The notes: generated by a model not told the origin, from the sequence alone. Positions 35,723 to 45,487 are shown, counted from the first letter of the stretch. The stretch: 64,000 nucleotides of DNA from Phenylobacterium zucineum HLK1 (GCF_000017265.1 NC_011143.1:124001-188000), one strand, 5' to 3'. Translations and numbers: made by a program.

Positions 35723-37245
35723 GCGCTCCGGCGTCGGAGGCTGGCCCGCCCGCCCCGAGGCTCGTGGCGCGTCGCCTGGGCTTGATCACCCAGCATGAAG
35801 CCGTGGTGCTGATGCGCACCGACTGTCACGTCTGTCGGGCGGAAGGCCTCTCGGCCAAGGCGCAGGTGGCGATCTCCGCCAACGGCCGCGAAGTCTACGC
35901 CACGCTTTACCAGGTCGACGATGACTGGCTCGGCCAGGAGGAGGCGGGGCTCTCGGAATCGCTTTGGGCGCGTCTGGGCGTCGGCGACGGCGCCGAGATC
36001 ACCGTGCGGCACGCGCCATCGCTCGAATCGATGTCGAGCGTGCGGCGACGCATTTACGGCCAGCGGCTTTCGGACGGTGATCTGCATGGCGTGGTCGGGG
36101 ACATCGCCGCCGGCCGGTACACCGACATCCATCTGGCGGCGTTCCTGACGGCGTCCTCCGCGCTTGCCCTCGACCACCAGGAGACCGTCGCCCTGACTCG
36201 GGCGATGATCGACGCCGGCGAGCGGCTGAGCTGGCCGGGCCCGGTCGTGGTCGACAAGCACTCGGTGGGGGGGCTTCCCGGCAACCGCACGACGCCGCTG
36301 GTGGTCGCCATCGTCGCGGCCTGCGGCCTCACCATGCCCAAGACCTCGTCGCGGGCGATCACTTCCCCGGCTGGCACGGCCGACACCATGGAGACCCTGG
36401 CCCCTGTGGACCTCGACCTGCCGGCGATCCGCCGGGTCGTGGAGGCGGAAGGCGGCTGCGTTGTGTGGGGCGGGGCGGTGCGGCTGAGCCCGGCCGACGA
36501 CATCTTCATCCGGGTGGAGCGGGTGCTGGATGTCGACACCGAGGGCCAGCTCGTCGCCTCCGTGCTCTCGAAGAAGATCGCCGCCGGTTCGACCCACGTC
36601 GTGCTCGACATTCCGGTCGGCCCCACGGCCAAGGTCAGGACGGAGGACGCCGCCGAGCGGCTCTCCGGAGCCCTCTCGAGGGTCGCTGCCGAATTCGGAC
36701 TGGCCACGCGCTGCGTGCTCTCGGACGGCGCGCAGCCGGTGGGCCGAGGGGTCGGCCCGGCCTTGGAGGCGCACGACGTGCTGGCGGTGCTGCAGAACCA
36801 GGCCGACGCGCCGCCCGACTTGCGTCGCCATGCCTGCGTGCTGGCCGGCGAGGCGCTGGAATTCGGCGGCGCCGCGGCGGCCGGCGAGGGCCTGCGGCTG
36901 GCCGAGGCGGTGCTCGCCGACGGCCGCGCCTGGCGCAAGTTCCTGGCCATCTGCGAAGCGCAAGGCGGGCTGCGGACGCCGCCCAGCGCCAGCTACACCC
37001 GGCCCCTGACGGCGAGCCGCGGCGGCCGGATCGTTCATATCAACAATCGCAAGATCGCCCGGCTCGCCAAGCTGGCCGGCGCACCGGACGTGAAGGCGGC
37101 CGGCGTGCGGCTGATGGCGAGGCTGGGGGACGAGGTGGCCTCTGGCCAGCCCTGGGTGATGATCCATGCCGATTCGCCCGGTGAGCTCGAGTACGCGCTC
37201 GACTACGCCAACCGCAACCCGGACTTGATGGAGGTCGAAGCGTGA
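35719..37245 (+). CDS. AMP phosphorylase / thymidine phosphorylase family (archaeal-type long form)
   Basis: 508 aa from the GTG at 35719, matching the about 500-residue archaeal-type AMP phosphorylase rather than the 440-residue bacterial DeoA. The extra N-terminal domain (1-about 85) is the beta-rich module found in archaeal enzymes. The core has VDKHSVGGLPGNRTTPLVVAIV (phosphate-site loop), TSSRAITSPAGTADTMETL and LSKKIAAGSTHVVLDIPVG. Archaeal members convert AMP + Pi to adenine + ribose 1,5-bisphosphate; thymidine phosphorylase activity cannot be excluded. The gene overlaps the upstream RNase by 4 bp and the downstream PRPP synthetase by 4 bp, so all three are translationally coupled. Confidence 0.9.
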   Translation: MSAPASEAGPPAPRLVARRLGLITQHEAVVLMRTDCHVCRAEGLSAKAQVAISANGREVYATLYQVDDDWLGQEEAGLSESLWARLGVGDGAEITVRHAPSLESMSSVRRRIYGQRLSDGDLHGVVGDIAAGRYTDIHLAAFLTASSALALDHQETVALTRAMIDAGERLSWPGPVVVDKHSVGGLPGNRTTPLVVAIVAACGLTMPKTSSRAITSPAGTADTMETLAPVDLDLPAIRRVVEAEGGCVVWGGAVRLSPADDIFIRVERVLDVDTEGQLVASVLSKKIAAGSTHVVLDIPVGPTAKVRTEDAAERLSGALSRVAAEFGLATRCVLSDGAQPVGRGVGPALEAHDVLAVLQNQADAPPDLRRHACVLAGEALEFGGAAAAGEGLRLAEAVLADGRAWRKFLAICEAQGGLRTPPSASYTRPLTASRGGRIVHINNRKIARLAKLAGAPDVKAAGVRLMARLGDEVASGQPWVMIHADSPGELEYALDYANRNPDLMEVEA

Positions 37246-38120
37246 GCCGCAGACTTGTCCTGCCGATGCCGGGCAACGAGGGCTTCGGCGACCGGATCGC
37301 CAAGGCGCTCGGCCTGGAGCTCACGCCGCTGGAAACCCGACGCTTTCCGGATGGTGAGACCTACCTGCGCCTTTCGGAAGGCGTCGCCGGCGCCGAGGTT
37401 CTGGTCGTCTGCACCCTGGCCGATCCGGACCCGCAGTTCTTGCGCCTGGTGTTCGCCGCGCGGACGGCCCGCGAACTGGGCGCCGCCACGGTGACCCTGA
37501 TCGCCCCCTATCTCGCCTATATGCGCCAGGACAAGCGCTTCCACCCCGGTGAAGCGATCACCTCGAGCCATTTCGCCAAGTTGCTGTCGGCCGAGTTCGA
37601 CCGGGTGATCACTGTCGATCCGCATTTGCACCGGCGCAGGGCGATGTCGGAGATCTATAGCGCCCGCGCCGACGTGCTGCACGCGGCTCCAGCGCTGGCG
37701 ACATGGATCGCCGCCGAGGTGTCGCGGCCGCTGATCATCGGCCCGGATATCGAAAGCGAACAGTGGGTGTCCGAGGTGGCGACCGCCGCAGGGGCGCCGT
37801 TCGCGGTTCTGCGCAAGGAGCGCTTCGGGGACCGGGAAGTTCGCATCGCCTTGCCGGACCTGACGTCTTGGGAGGATCGCACCCCGGTGCTGGTGGATGA
37901 CATCGTCTCGTCAGGGCGGACCATGATGGAAGCCGCCGACGGCCTGGTGCGCGCCGGTCTCGCCCGGCCAGTCTGCGTCGCCGTGCACGCCCTGTTCGCG
38001 GAGGACGCCTATGAGCGCCTGGCGGCCAAGGCGCAACGGGTGGTCTCCACCGACGCTGTGCCCCACGCGAGCAACCAGATCCCGCTGACGGGGCTGATCG
38101 CGGAACATCTGCGGGAATGA
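37242..38120 (+). CDS. prs: Ribose-phosphate pyrophosphokinase (PRPP synthetase-like, short form)
   Basis: 292 aa from the GTG at 37242; classical Prs is about 315. Key blocks: RRFPDGETYLRLSEGVAGAE, IAPYLAYMRQDKRFHPGEAI (ATP-loop region), FDRVITVDPHLHR (metal/ATP His), GPDIESEQWV and the PRPP loop VLVDDIVSSGRTMMEAA. The conserved flexible loop KxRF is represented by RKERFGDREV. It forms PRPP from ribose 5-phosphate and ATP for nucleotide synthesis. Its shortness and coupling with AMP phosphorylase suggest a class III-like or dedicated salvage enzyme rather than the housekeeping Prs. Confidence 0.9.
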   Translation: MSRRLVLPMPGNEGFGDRIAKALGLELTPLETRRFPDGETYLRLSEGVAGAEVLVVCTLADPDPQFLRLVFAARTARELGAATVTLIAPYLAYMRQDKRFHPGEAITSSHFAKLLSAEFDRVITVDPHLHRRRAMSEIYSARADVLHAAPALATWIAAEVSRPLIIGPDIESEQWVSEVATAAGAPFAVLRKERFGDREVRIALPDLTSWEDRTPVLVDDIVSSGRTMMEAADGLVRAGLARPVCVAVHALFAEDAYERLAAKAQRVVSTDAVPHASNQIPLTGLIAEHLRE

Positions 38121-38308
38121 GTTGCCGATCTGACGCCCAAGCGCAGCCGCCGAGAGGTGTTAGGAGCGCGCGCTATGCCGGGGGGTGATTGCAAGTCTCG
38201 AACGCGACGTAGCACGCCGCCGTGCAACATCTGGAAGTCACGAGCGCGCTCGCCGCGCCGCATCAGCGGCGCCGCCGTCACGGGTTCGCAGTTGGGAGTT
38301 CGTGGAGG

Positions 38309-38702
38309 ATGAGGAAGGCGGATGAATTCTGGCGGCCGATCGCGAGCGCCCCGCGGGATGGAAGCGCTATCCTGCTCTACGTTTCCACACGCGGGGGAAA
38401 CCGCGGAGGATTGGATCGGCATAGGCTTTTTTGAACGGCCCGACGACCTTGGCGAGGGCGGCTACTGGAAAGGTGAGAACCCGACCGTGTCCGCCGTTGG
38501 GGCCACCCATTGGGCGCCGCGGCCTGAACCACCCGCGGCGCTTGGGTCCCCGGCGCACCGGGGCCCGCCCAAAGCCGCTCTGTGGCGTGTCGCTGCAGGC
38601 GCCGCCATCCTCTTGAGTCTTACCTCAGCCGTGGCTTGGCGGGCCGCTACGGTCTCGGCCCGTCGCGGCGCCCCAAGGTTCAAGACTCGGGACAGCAAGT
38701 AG
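38309..38702 (+). pseudogene. DUF551-like small protein with C-terminal membrane segment, frameshifted
   Basis: The ATG at 38309 starts MRKADEFWRPIASAPRDGSA and reads to VSTRGG. The family continuation (AEDWIGIGFFERPDDLGEGG, then YWKGEN and GATHWAPRPEPP) is in the next frame and runs to 38702, ending with a hydrophobic helix (AAILLSLTSAVAWRAATV). One G too many in the G5 run at 38393-38397 explains the break. The WRPIASAP and THWxPLPEPP pair are hallmarks of phage-related or small DUF551-like proteins. The function of such proteins is not known. Confidence 0.65.
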
Positions 38703-38881
38703 CATCAGCCGGGTGACGCGTTCGGGAGAGAGCAACTTCGGCGTCTTAGCCTGACCTGCCCCCATCCGTCGGGGCCGAAGACCGCCAACCCGGTCCTCCT
38801 GTGCGCCAGGGCGCCTGTACCCCAAGCTTGCGACCGGGCGTCACTGCGGCGTGTCGCGCGCCGGGCCGACGGGCTTGCAGT

Positions 38882-39523
38882 TCAAATTCCCAAGACGCCC
38901 AGCCAAATGAGGAGCCGGTTGACCGCCGCCATGACGACTTGGCCGCTCAACACAAGGACGCCGAAGCTGATCGCGGCGGTGAGATAGCCGACGACGGCGA
39001 GTGCGCCGTCGCGGTGGACCAGACTGAGCCCCAGGATGGCGATGGCCGTCGCCGGGAGGAGGTTTCCGAGCGGAATGGGGAGGATCAGCACCGCAGCGAG
39101 CGCCGTGCAAATCAGCCCTATCAGCATGTCTCCCGGCCCGCCGAAAAGGAACGCCAATCTGCGTGTCGTGAGGCGCTCCACCTTGGTGAGCCACGGTCCG
39201 ATGCGTTGGTAGACATTAGCCAGGGCGGAACGCGCGATGATCCGCCGTCGGATCGATCCGGGAAGCCAGGGTTCCGACTTTCCGCACGCGAGCTGAGGCG
39301 CCAGAAGCAGAAGCGGCATGCCGAGCACGGTCGAGCTGCCGGGGGGAAGCGGCAGAAGGTTCGGAATGGCGAAGACGAACAGCGTCGCGCCAAACGCCCG
39401 AGCGCCGAAATGGCCGACGAGGTCGTCGATGCTGAGGTCGGCCTCCGGACGTTGGGCAAGCTGCGCGAGCAATGCAGAGAGGGTGACCGATTCCTCGTCT
39501 GGACAGAGCTCCGCCTGGCTCAT
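38882..39523 (-). CDS. exoD: ExoD-family membrane protein
   Basis: 213 aa from the ATG at 39523 (MSQAELCPDEES), with AAGGGAC ahead. The ExoD layout is clear: LSALLAQLAQRPEADLSIDDLVGHFGARAFGATL at the N-terminus (given here in two family blocks), FAIPNLLPLPPGSSTVLGMPLLLL, then KVERLTTRRLAFLFGG and four to five C-terminal membrane helices. ExoD was named from exopolysaccharide defects in rhizobia, but its biochemical role is unknown. It is monocistronic here with a short spacer on each side. Confidence 0.92.
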   Translation of the reverse strand: MSQAELCPDEESVTLSALLAQLAQRPEADLSIDDLVGHFGARAFGATLFVFAIPNLLPLPPGSSTVLGMPLLLLAPQLACGKSEPWLPGSIRRRIIARSALANVYQRIGPWLTKVERLTTRRLAFLFGGPGDMLIGLICTALAAVLILPIPLGNLLPATAIAILGLSLVHRDGALAVVGYLTAAISFGVLVLSGQVVMAAVNRLLIWLGVLGI

Positions 39524-39698
39524 GGCCCGTCCCTTCGCGGTCCGTGAGCCGGGTGGCGAGGCCGCGGTTTCTTGCTGCTCCGCTTCCGCCGTGAGGGTTC
39601 AAAACCAACAGGATGACACAGGACTCGCGGCGGCCGGTTCGCCGCTCGCGCTCGGTCCTGGAGACGATCGACCCTCAGAGACTTGGGTCCAAGCGGCT

Positions 39699-40874
39699 TC
39701 AAGCGTCGGCTCCCAGGCGCGCTCGCTTCCAGCCCGCGGCCAAGACGAGGGCCAGGAACGCCGTTGTCCAAAGTGCGACAGGCGCCTCGGCGGCCTGCGA
39801 AACGCCGGCGCCGAGCGCGGCGAGCAGCTGTCCTGCGCTGACGGCGGCATACTGCAGGCCCAGTCCCGCGCCCTGCGCGCCCCTCTGCAGCCGCGACGTC
39901 AGATAGCTGGCCAGCACGTTGAGCGCCGCGCCGGCGGCCGCCACCACAGCGATCACCAGCGCCAGCGGCCAGAAGCCGCTGGCCAGGGGCGTCACGGCGA
40001 GACCCGCGGCCAAGGCGATCAGCAGTGGCCGGAGCAGCCGAACCGCCCGTGCGGCGGAATTGCGGCCGGAGAAGATGATCACTTGGGTCAGGAACATGAC
40101 CGCCCCGCAGAAGCTCAGCAGCAGGGAGGCTGAGGTGCGGCCCGCATCGTCCGGCCCGAATGGCACGGCCACGGCGATCTCCTGGGCCACGGCCGACCCC
40201 GCCGCCACGGCCGACAGCGCGAGCAGCAACGCCCGCGCCCCAAACCGCCCGCGCCCGGCGGCGCCGGTCGCTGCGGCCTTGGGATGGACGGGTTCAACGC
40301 CCGCCAGGAGCAGGGCGCCCAGGGCGGCGGTCAGCGCGGGCAGGGCGTAAGGCGCGAGCGGCCCGACCGGCGCAACGGCTTCGCCGATCAAGGGGCCGGC
40401 CAGATACCCGGAGAGAACCGAGGCATTCAGCCAAGCGAACCGCCGCGCGCGCGCGTCCGGATCCGACCATCGGTCCGCGAGGTAGGCGAGGGCCGTCGGT
40501 GCGACAGCTGCGGAGAAGGCTCCGTCGAGGCCGCGCGCCAGATAGAGTTCGGGGAGTCCGTCGACCAGCTCGCTCGCCACGAACGCCGTCGCGAAGCCTA
40601 GCGCGCCCAGCGCCATGATCGGCCGCCGCCCGAGACGGTCCGAAAGCCGACCCCAGATCGGCGCCGCGACGAGAGCCGCGCCGAAGTAGACCGCGGTGAT
40701 CCCGCCGACATGGCGCGAGCGCCAGGCTTCGCCGCCCGCGCCAGCCAGATCGCTCAGCAAGGCGGGCAGGCGAGGCAGGGCGATGCCGTAGCCGGTGGCC
40801 ACCGCGAAGGCTGTCACCATGAGGACGGGAAGCGTCGCCCTGACCTGAAAGCGGGATGCCGACGCCCGGCTCAA
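39699..40874 (-). CDS. MFS transporter
   Basis: 391 aa from the TTG at 40874, which overlaps the ATPase TGA (TTGA); an ATG at 40820 is in frame but would trim the first membrane helix ([20 protein letters not shown]). The family signature [20 protein letters not shown] lies in the loop between TM2 and TM3. About twelve membrane helices are predicted; the sixth-to-seventh loop ([21 protein letters not shown]) is basic. Drug or metal efflux is usual for this group, but the substrate is unknown. Coupling with the metal ATPase suggests a shared regulon. Confidence 0.85.
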   Translation of the reverse strand: MSRASASRFQVRATLPVLMVTAFAVATGYGIALPRLPALLSDLAGAGGEAWRSRHVGGITAVYFGAALVAAPIWGRLSDRLGRRPIMALGALGFATAFVASELVDGLPELYLARGLDGAFSAAVAPTALAYLADRWSDPDARARRFAWLNASVLSGYLAGPLIGEAVAPVGPLAPYALPALTAALGALLLAGVEPVHPKAAATGAAGRGRFGARALLLALSAVAAGSAVAQEIAVAVPFGPDDAGRTSASLLLSFCGAVMFLTQVIIFSGRNSAARAVRLLRPLLIALAAGLAVTPLASGFWPLALVIAVVAAAGAALNVLASYLTSRLQRGAQGAGLGLQYAAVSAGQLLAALGAGVSQAAEAPVALWTTAFLALVLAAGWKRARLGADA

Positions 40875-43258
40875 GCCGCCTGTTCCGCGACTGTAACCGC
40901 CGCCGTTCGCCGACCATGCGGGCGTCCTTCGCCGAGGCGAAGACGCTTCAGCAGGAGCGCGTTGACGGCGACCAGCACGGAGCTGCCCGACATGGCGATG
41001 GCGGCCACCTCCGGGCTCAGGGTGATGGGATAGAACACCCCGGCCGCCGCCGGGAACGCGACCACGTTGTAGCCCACGGCCCACCAGAGGTTCTGGTGCA
41101 TCTTGCGCAAGGTCGCTCGTGAGAGCTCGATCGCCTTCACGACGTCGAGGGTGTCGCTGCGCATCAGGACGACCTTGGCGCTTTCGATGGCGACGTCTGT
41201 GCCGGCGCCGATGGCGAACCCGACGTCCGACTGGGTGAGGGCGGGGGCGTCGTTGACCCCGTCGCCGACCATGCCGACCTTGTTGCCCTGCGCCTGCAAT
41301 TCCTTGACCTTCGCCGCCTTGTCGCCGGGCAGCACCTCGGCCAGCACGATGTCGATGCCGAGCTCGCGTCCGATGCGCTGCGCCGTGCCCAGGTTGTCGC
41401 CGGTGATCATCGCCACCTTCACGCCCAGGGCCTGCAGTCGCTCGATGGTTTCCCGCGCGGTCGGGCGCGGCGCGTCGGCGATGGCGATCAGGCCGATCAC
41501 CCGACCGTCCTGGGCGATGTGGGCGACGGTGCGGCCCGCGCCCTGCAACTCGACCGATCGGGCCGCGAGCGGACCCAGATCGATGCCGTTCTCCTCCATC
41601 AACATGCGGTTGCCCGAGTAGACCGTCCGACCGTCCACGACAGCGCGAACGCCCTTGCCCTCAAAGGCGGCGAAGTCCGTCAGCGGCGGCAGCGCGAGCC
41701 CCTTGGCGCGCTCGAGGACGGCGACGGCGATGTGGTGCTCCGAGCCTTGCTCGATCGCCGCGGCCGTGGCGATGACGGTCGCCTCGTCGAACCCTGGACC
41801 GGGGACCACCTGCTCCACCTTGGGCTGGCCCATCGTGAGGGTGCCGGTCTTGTCGAAGATGACGACGTCGAGCTTGACGGCGTCCTCCAACGCGGCGGCG
41901 TCCTTGATCAGGATGCCGTGGGCGGCGCCCAGGCCGGTGCCCACCATCACCGCCATCGGCGTGGCGAGGCCGAGCGCGTCGGGGCAGGCGATGACGAAGA
42001 CCGTGATGGTGAGCGTCAGCGCGAAGAGCAGCGTCTGGCCGATGATCCAGAACCAGACAGCGAAGGTCAGAAGGCCGATGACGATGGCCGCGAGCACCAG
42101 CCACTGCGATGCGCGGTCGGCGAGGAGCTGGGCGGGCGCTTTGGAGTTCTGGGCCTCCTGGACCAGCTTCACGATCTGGGCGAGCGCGGTGTCGGAGCCC
42201 ACCTTGGTGGCGCGGTATCGGAAGGCGCCGGTCTTGTTGATCGACCCACCCACAACGGTGTCGCCGACCTTCTTGGAGACCGGCAGGGACTCCCCGGTTA
42301 GCATCGACTCATCGATCTCCGATGCGCCCTCTTCGATGACGCCGTCGACGGGGATCTTGCCGCCGGGCCGGACCACCACAACGTCCCCCACCAGAACTTC
42401 GGAGGTCGAGATCTCCACCTCGACCCCCTGGCGGATCACCTTGGCGGTCGGGGGGGCGAGATCCATCAGACGCCGGATAGCTTCCGAAGCGCCGGCGCGG
42501 GCGCGCATCTCCAACCAATGCCCGAGCAGGATAAAGACCAGCAGCAGGGCCGAAGCCTCGTAGAAGTTCTCCGCCTCGAAGAAGAAGGTGGTCCCCACAC
42601 TGAACAGATAGCCGGTCCCGACGCTCAGCAGGACAAGCACGGCCATGTTGAACACGCCGCGCTGCAGGGCTCTGACCGCCGCGATGAAGAACGGCCAGCC
42701 CGGCCACAGGATCGCCCCGCTCGCGAGCACGAACAGGACGAGATCCAGGTCCCAGCCGAACGGCGGATTCACCCGCAGGAAGTCCATGCCCATCGGGGCG
42801 AGGAAAAAGATCGGCACGGTGAAGGCCAACGCCACCAAGAAGCGGTTGCGCATGTCCCGGGCCATGGCCTGCATGTCCATGCCGGGCCCGTGCCCCATGT
42901 CGGCCATGGCGTCGTGCTCGCCGTGGTCGGCGTGCTGCGCCTTCGACGCGGCCTTGCTGGACGGCGCGGCCTTGTTATGCGCGTGGTCGTGACGCGCATC
43001 GGCGCTGACCGCGTCCTGGCCGGGCGCGCAGACGTGGCGCGGCACGACTTGCCCGGCGCAGTGGAAACCGCAGTCCCGCACCGCCTGTTCGAGCTCGGTG
43101 TCACTGACCAGCGCCTCGTCGTAGGTCACGGTGGCGCTGGCGGACGCGAAGTTGGCGGCGACCTTGCGGACGCCCTTATGGCGCCGAAGGTGCTTCTCGA
43201 TGACCAGAGGATCCAGCGGCGTGCGGAATCCGGAGACGTCGACTGTCGTGGTGCGCAT
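40871..43258 (-). CDS. Heavy-metal P1B-type ATPase with CPD transmembrane motif
   Basis: 795 aa. The N-terminal ferredoxin-like domain (1-about 70) resembles HMA but lacks the GMxCxxC metal site. A His/Asp/Met-rich linker follows (about 88-125, [20 protein letters not shown]). The six-to-eight helix core has LTGESLPV (actuator), [13 protein letters not shown] in the ion-path helix, [14 protein letters not shown] (phosphorylation) and [11 protein letters not shown] (hinge). The ion motif is CPD, not CPC (CopA) or CPH (CopB), and the linker is His-rich as in CopB-like pumps. It exports a soft or borderline metal; which one is open. It is downstream of the methyltransferase gene and coupled to the MFS gene. 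Confidence 0.9.
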   Translation of the reverse strand: MRTTTVDVSGFRTPLDPLVIEKHLRRHKGVRKVAANFASASATVTYDEALVSDTELEQAVRDCGFHCAGQVVPRHVCAPGQDAVSADARHDHAHNKAAPSSKAASKAQHADHGEHDAMADMGHGPGMDMQAMARDMRNRFLVALAFTVPIFFLAPMGMDFLRVNPPFGWDLDLVLFVLASGAILWPGWPFFIAAVRALQRGVFNMAVLVLLSVGTGYLFSVGTTFFFEAENFYEASALLLVFILLGHWLEMRARAGASEAIRRLMDLAPPTAKVIRQGVEVEISTSEVLVGDVVVVRPGGKIPVDGVIEEGASEIDESMLTGESLPVSKKVGDTVVGGSINKTGAFRYRATKVGSDTALAQIVKLVQEAQNSKAPAQLLADRASQWLVLAAIVIGLLTFAVWFWIIGQTLLFALTLTITVFVIACPDALGLATPMAVMVGTGLGAAHGILIKDAAALEDAVKLDVVIFDKTGTLTMGQPKVEQVVPGPGFDEATVIATAAAIEQGSEHHIAVAVLERAKGLALPPLTDFAAFEGKGVRAVVDGRTVYSGNRMLMEENGIDLGPLAARSVELQGAGRTVAHIAQDGRVIGLIAIADAPRPTARETIERLQALGVKVAMITGDNLGTAQRIGRELGIDIVLAEVLPGDKAAKVKELQAQGNKVGMVGDGVNDAPALTQSDVGFAIGAGTDVAIESAKVVLMRSDTLDVVKAIELSRATLRKMHQNLWWAVGYNVVAFPAAAGVFYPITLSPEVAAIAMSGSSVLVAVNALLLKRLRLGEGRPHGRRTAAVTVAEQAA

Positions 43259-43300
43259 AGGCGAAAAACTCGCAGGTTGCGGCGCGCGGAAAGCGCCGGA

Positions 43301-43960
43301 TCAGGCGGGGGAACGCTTGGCGTTCTGGGACGGACGCAGCCGTGGGATAAAGGCTGGGGTCGTGCGCTTGTAGGCGGCATAGGCCTCGCCGAAGCGCGCG
43401 GCGGTCTCGCGCTCTTCGCTCACGGCCAGGCGCCAGTACATGAACACCAGCACCGGGAACAACGCGAGCGTGAGCAGGGTCGGCCACTGCAGCAGGAAGC
43501 CGAACATCACCAGGACGAAGCCGACGTATTGCGGATGCCGCACGCGGCTGTATGGACCCGTGGTGGCCAGCGTGCCCTCCCGCTGTGCACGGTAGAGCAC
43601 CGGCCAGGCCGCCGAGATCGCCCAGAAGCCGCCGCCGATGAAGGCGAAGCTCAACAGGTGGAAGGGGCCGAAGTGGGGGTTGGCCTTCCAGCCGAACATC
43701 ATCTCCAGGAGGTGGCCGGCGTCGTGCGACCACCAGTTCACGCTGGGGAAGCGGCTCTGCAGCCATCCCGAAAGCAGGTAGATCGTCAGGGGAAAGCCGT
43801 ACATCTCCGTGAAAAGCGCCACCAGGAAAGCGCTGAAGGCCCCGAAGGAGCGCCAGTCCCGCTTCGTCTTCGGCTTGAAGAACGTAAAGGCGAAGAAGAT
43901 GAACAGAGCGGAGTTCAGGATCACCAGGGACCAGAGGCCGTAGGCGGGCGTGTCGGACAT
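43301..43960 (-). CDS. Isoprenylcysteine carboxyl methyltransferase-like membrane protein
   Basis: 219 aa with five to six membrane helices. The ICMT/PEMT signature GPYSRVRHPQYVGFVLVMFG lies near residue 140, followed by the conserved YWRLAVSEERETAARFGEAY stretch that binds S-adenosylmethionine in this fold. Small proteins of this type commonly sit between a DUF2933 gene and a heavy-metal ATPase, as here. The methyl-acceptor is unknown. It is 42 bp ahead of the ATPase gene and 11 bp after DUF2933. Confidence 0.88.
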   Translation of the reverse strand: MSDTPAYGLWSLVILNSALFIFFAFTFFKPKTKRDWRSFGAFSAFLVALFTEMYGFPLTIYLLSGWLQSRFPSVNWWSHDAGHLLEMMFGWKANPHFGPFHLLSFAFIGGGFWAISAAWPVLYRAQREGTLATTGPYSRVRHPQYVGFVLVMFGFLLQWPTLLTLALFPVLVFMYWRLAVSEERETAARFGEAYAAYKRTTPAFIPRLRPSQNAKRSPA

Positions 43961-43971
43961 GGCAGCCTCTC

Positions 43972-44241
43972 TCAGCGCTTGTGTTGATGCGACTGGCCGC
44001 CGGTTTGGCCGTCAGCGTCGCCGCCGCCGTGACCCCCGTGTCCACCGTGCATGCCCATGTGCAGCAGCGGGCACAGTAGCAGCAGCAGAAACGGCAGCCA
44101 GCCGAGCATGTGGACCCGGTGCTCGCCGACCAGCAGATAGATCAGGCCCGCAGCGAAGGCCGCGATCGTCAGCCCCATGAGGAGCTTCCGCGCTCTCGGT
44201 TGCTGCGCGCCCTTCTGAGGCCCAGCTTGCGCATGTTCCAT
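43972..44241 (-). CDS. DUF2933 small membrane protein
   Basis: 89 aa from the ATG at 44241 (MEHAQAGPQKG), chosen for its AGGAGGT ribosome-binding site. Two membrane helices (about 22-40 and 45-63) with VHMLGWLPFLLLLLCPLLHM between them, then a glycine/histidine tail (GMHGGHGGHGGGDADG) like that of DUF2933 proteins, suggestive of metal binding. It heads the DUF2933 - methyltransferase - metal ATPase - MFS operon. Confidence 0.88.
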   Translation of the reverse strand: MEHAQAGPQKGAQQPRARKLLMGLTIAAFAAGLIYLLVGEHRVHMLGWLPFLLLLLCPLLHMGMHGGHGGHGGGDADGQTGGQSHQHKR

Positions 44242-44409
44242 CTGACCTCCTGGCGCGGACGCGCTGCCCACGTTGAATGTTCTGCGCAAACGACGCGGGG
44301 GAAGCCGAGAACATTACAGCGGTGTGGTCCTGCTCCCGGGTCCATCCACGCGGTCCTAAGCGCCCCGCATTGGAGACGAGATGGCCTGGACGGCGGGCGC
44401 GATCATAAA

Positions 44410-44600
44410 TCAGTCTGCCCGGGGGCTCGTGCCGCCAGGAAGTCCCGCGCGGGCCCACGAGAGGGCTTCCTGCAGCCGCTTCTCCTGGTCGGGAGAGACG
44501 GAGGAGCGGATCACCCGGCCCCCGAATGTTGCGAGTCCGGCCAACACCTTATCCGAGGAGTACGGGGGCCCCGTGCGTACTTCCGGTAAGGGATCGGTCA
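44410..44600 (-). pseudogene. C-terminal remnant of a DUF1269 membrane protein
   Basis: The translation contains SSDKVLAGLATFGGRVIRSS followed by VSPDQEKRLQEALS, the conserved C-terminal block of DUF1269 proteins. The usual N-terminal 100 or so residues, with the glycine-zipper and DDxF region, are absent. A 79-residue open frame to 44649 exists, but the added residues do not match. Likely a decayed gene. Confidence 0.55.
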
Positions 44601-44617
44601 GTGAGGAAATCGCGGCC

Positions 44618-44812
44618 ATGGGTCTGTCAGGGCAAGAACCCTCGAGCACACGACGCAGGCGGCTCCTGTGGAAGGTCGCTCTGATCGTGGGGGCGGGTGT
44701 CTCCGCGCTGGCGATCCACTGGCCCGAGGAGCGATCGCGGAATGCCCATGACGACGAGCGGCTTTGGTTCTCGACCGGCCAACGTGACGCTCACGCCGCT
44801 GCGCAACGCTGA
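44618..44812 (+). CDS. Possible small single-pass membrane protein
   Basis: 64 aa from the ATG at 44618, with GAGGAAA 9 bp upstream. A basic stretch (STRRRRLLWK) precedes one hydrophobic helix (VALIVGAGVSALAIHW). The family is unknown and it could be a chance frame, since the opposite strand carries the DUF1269 remnant. Confidence 0.3.
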   Translation: MGLSGQEPSSTRRRRLLWKVALIVGAGVSALAIHWPEERSRNAHDDERLWFSTGQRDAHAAAQR

Positions 44813-45004
44813 CCGGCTCGTCGGGCGTGGGAGTGCTTCTGGGCGACGGTGTTGCGCGCGAGCATCTAGACGTGGTGGTCGAGGGCGAGCCGGTGTGTTG
44901 GAGCCGCTGTCCGACCAGCTGCGGTGAACGCCTCGCCGAGGCGCCCTACGTCCTCCGCTCACCGATGGCGGGGCGCTCTGAATCTCATACCGCCACGCAT
45001 GGGC

Positions 45005-45322
45005 TCAGACGTCGAAGTAGCCGCCGAGGAAATTGCGCAGCGAGCCGCCGTGGTGGCCGCCTCCATGGCCACGCCCATGAGCGTGACCGTGATCTCGGGA
45101 GCGGCGATAGTCGTCCTGGCGCTGAGGCCCGTCACGCGTTTGCGGTTGGCCGAAGTCTGCCGCCGCCGCATGCTCGATGATCTTGTCCAGTTCGCCGCGA
45201 TCGAGCCACACGCCCCGACATTTGGGGCAGTAGTCGATCTCCACGCCCTGTCGTTCGCTCATCACGAGGTCGACCTTGCAGTTCGGACATAAAAGGCCGT
45301 GCGAGGTCACTTGTTCGGACAT
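45005..45322 (-). CDS. Zinc-ribbon (zf-TFIIB) protein
   Basis: 105 aa from the ATG at 45322 (MSEQVTSHGLLCPNCKVDLV), with GGAGG upstream. Two CxxC knuckles, CPNCKVDLV and YCPKCRGVWLDRGELDKI, form the zf-TFIIB motif. The C-terminal half is His/Gly/Arg-rich (SRDHGHAHGRGHGGGHHGG) and ends SLRNFLGGYFDV, a typical ending of this group. Proteins of this type are cytosolic and metal-binding; a link to metal or redox stress is likely from context. Confidence 0.9.
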   Translation of the reverse strand: MSEQVTSHGLLCPNCKVDLVMSERQGVEIDYCPKCRGVWLDRGELDKIIEHAAAADFGQPQTRDGPQRQDDYRRSRDHGHAHGRGHGGGHHGGSLRNFLGGYFDV

Positions 45323-45487
45323 GGTCCTGCCTCCGTCGGAGGGTGGGCGGCCGCGGCCCCCGGGCAGACCGATGACCTGGGCTTGTGTGGCGCGGCGGCG
45401 TTGAGGTGCGGGTCTGCTTCGCGCGTGGGGCATCCTGACGATCGCAGGTCTGCCGGCCCACGAGGGCCGTGCGCTTTGCGGGCGTTG

